Shown piece by piece: positions 62,897-64,000 of a DNA stretch of 64,000 nucleotides. Under the pieces are notes generated by a model that was not told the DNA's origin, searched no databases, and saw only the letters and a program-made list of their open reading frames with translations. Numbering within the stretch: position 1 is the stretch's first letter; the number at the start of each line of letters is the position of its first letter. The stretch is taken from contig CCNC01000137.1 of NCBI GenBank assembly GCA_000824845.1, positions 1 through 64,000 on the forward strand, in the 5' to 3' direction. A program made the position numbers and the translations under genes. The DNA comes from Mesorhizobium sp. ORS 3359. Lineage in GTDB: Bacteria; Pseudomonadota; Alphaproteobacteria; Rhizobiales; Rhizobiaceae.

Positions 62897-62925
62897 CTTA
62901 TAATTTGTTCATTGTTCGTTCGCAA
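62897..62925 (-). promoter_or_regulatory. leftward promoter upstream of the terminator and excisionase
   Basis: On the minus strand TTGCGA (62925-62920) and TATAAG (62902-62897) are spaced by 17 bases. Transcripts would start near 62890, about 60 bases after the int stop, and meet the terminator about 220 bases later. Confidence 0.5.
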
Positions 62926-62984
62926 GAGTCCGTCAACGGAGTTTGACGTTTGCCCCTGTGAAAAGTGGAGTTTCCCCCAAACTA

Positions 62985-64000
62985 TCATGCCCGCCCCATC
63001 TGGACGACATTCCCGCTTTCCTGCGGCACCAATGCGATCACAGCGGCGGCCGCAAGATCCTCGAGGCCATCAGCAACCCAGCGGCCATAGTGGCGTTCGA
63101 TCATTGGAACAGATGTGTCGTGAAGCGCAGCGACAAGCCTAATAGGCAAATTCGCCCGGATGCCGCGCACGATCGAACTGTGACGCAGGCCGTAGGGTAT
63201 GACGGCCGGCAACCCAGCCCTTTTGCGAATGTCGTGCCAGGGCCGTTGCAACTCACTCGCGTACTGCCACGGCCCGCGGCCCGCTCGCTCCCAACCTATC
63301 GAGCCTGCTAGCTGCTTGCTACGCCAGCGCTCCAGCAAGATCTCGTCATTACCCCTGCCCGTCGTCGCCGGCAGCAGTGCATCCATAACGTCCTTGCCGA
63401 CCGGCACCGGCACGCTGGCAATCTTGCCGCCGCGTCCCTTGCGGGAGCTCGGGACCATAAGGCGTGACTGCCCGCGCTGAACGTCGCCTACCTTCATGCG
63501 GGTAATCTGAGATAGGCGGGCGCCGGTCGCGGCGAGCACGACTACCAGTCGGAAAAGGTCACCGTCCCAATTCTGTTCGCTGTCGATCGCACGCGCCGCC
63601 GCAATGATGGCACCGACTTGCGAAGCGGAAAGGATCTGATTGTCACGAGCAAGCGGCGCAGCCTCATCGGTGTCCGTCTTCTCAGCCTTGAGGCCATGCT
63701 TGATGATGGCTGGCAATGTTGGGTCCAGTCGTTCCCGATGAGCGGCATAGGAACCGTTGAGCGCGGCCTTGAGGTCGTTGATGAGCCGCTGCCCGGTCGA
63801 TCCTTTCAGCTCGCCCGGCAAACCCTTTCGCCATTCCAGGAGATCGCTTTCTTTCAAGGCATGGAGCGCCACAGATGCAAGCGCCGACTCGGGGACGGCC
63901 TCCTGCTTGCCGCGCTTGTCCTGTCCGAGCACATAGCGGCGCAATCGCTGTCCGGCATCAGAACGCACGGTACGGCCCTTCCTGCGGCTGTGACGGGCAT
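62985..64000 (-). CDS. int: tyrosine recombinase/integrase, N-terminus outside window
   Basis: At least 338 residues are visible and the frame is open to the right edge, so the start is missing. The catalytic domain has the first Arg in LAATGARLSQITRM, an R-x-x-H-type box in YGLRHSSIVRG, His in ALHDTSVPMIERHY and the Tyr nucleophile in RHYGRW. The N-terminal part (LLEWRKGLPGELKGSTGQRL) is a core-binding domain. It would recombine the element into tRNA-Glu. The 3' end points into the element, placing attR to the right of this gene. Confidence 0.9.
   Translation of the reverse strand, partial: ARHSRRKGRTVRSDAGQRLRRYVLGQDKRGKQEAVPESALASVALHALKESDLLEWRKGLPGELKGSTGQRLINDLKAALNGSYAAHRERLDPTLPAIIKHGLKAEKTDTDEAAPLARDNQILSASQVGAIIAAARAIDSEQNWDGDLFRLVVVLAATGARLSQITRMKVGDVQRGQSRLMVPSSRKGRGGKIASVPVPVGKDVMDALLPATTGRGNDEILLERWRSKQLAGSIGWERAGRGPWQYASELQRPWHDIRKRAGLPAVIPYGLRHSSIVRGIRANLPIRLVAALHDTSVPMIERHYGRWVADGLEDLAAAAVIALVPQESGNVVQMGRA

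Larger units (their letters stand above)
42600..64000. mobile_element. phage-derived integrated element at tRNA-Glu (right end outside window)
   Basis: The region between tRNA-Glu and a tyrosine integrase carries an AlpA-like excisionase, a winged-helix protein, DUF6074, a small terminase, a tape measure protein, and many short orphan genes on both strands, with locally AT-richer genes (for example 46075-48011). No ribosomal, metabolic or other core gene interrupts it. No portal, capsid, large terminase or tail tube gene is visible, so it is incomplete as a phage. Confidence 0.8.

Noticed and set aside
62943..63311. 122-codon plus-strand ORF opposite the integrase end
   Set aside because: Shadow of the integrase reading frame.
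42600..64000. CRISPR array or insertion sequence in the accessory region
   Set aside because: I saw no regularly spaced repeats and no transposase gene in any frame.

Overview
The window is high-GC alphaproteobacterial chromosome, most likely Mesorhizobium or a close Phyllobacteriaceae relative. The evidence is the Rhizobiales-type Tad pilus operon order, the gene set (parE, FUSC, DUF2336, phaC, olsA-like acyltransferase, DUF6074 prophage proteins), interspersed Rhizobiales-type palindromic repeats and small YEKPxL leader peptides of the kind annotated in Mesorhizobium. This assignment is an inference from gene content; no database search was run.

Positions 1-42524 look like ordinary core chromosome. 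A tandem glycine riboswitch precedes gcvT-gcvH-gcvP. Convergent to it lies a leftward Tad/Flp pilus operon (cpaB-cpaC-small lipoprotein-cpaE-cpaF-tadB-tadC-tadD-like) without pilin or prepilin peptidase genes. Next come parE, a FUSC transporter, a DUF2336 protein, a MaoC/CitE-like pair, a methyltransferase divergent from a TetR regulator with two operator-like repeats, a nitroreductase, a secreted protein, an acyltransferase, thrS, an LCMT-type methyltransferase, a class D beta-lactamase, yidD, a LysR regulator, a NifU-like scaffold protein, folE, hisI, a patatin, recJ, glpX, hom, an alaC-like aminotransferase, a lipoprotein, phaC and an M15 peptidase.

At 42525-42599 stands tRNA-Glu(TTC). From there to the right edge gene density, base composition and gene types change. 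The region ends in a tyrosine integrase reading leftward and cut by the window edge. I read 42600-64000 as one integrated phage-derived element using the tRNA-Glu 3' end as its attachment site, with its other end outside the window. Its right side holds integrase, an AlpA-like excisionase, a winged-helix replication-type protein, DUF6074, a small terminase and a 1025-residue tape measure protein. No large terminase, portal, capsid or tail tube gene is visible, so it is either a decayed prophage or a satellite-like element. Its left and middle parts hold many small orphan genes, a Rap1a-like immunity protein, a two-gene AAA ATPase plus TOPRIM/DUF4276-like nuclease candidate (probable anti-phage system), two tandem YEKPxL leader-type peptides with matching terminators, an HNH nuclease and a relic of a cytochrome c gene.

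The most interesting items are the AAA/TOPRIM-like pair at 46075-48011, the duplicated leader-peptide cassette at 50750-51133, the reduced phage module, and the promoter-terminator arrangement in front of the excisionase at 62669-62925.
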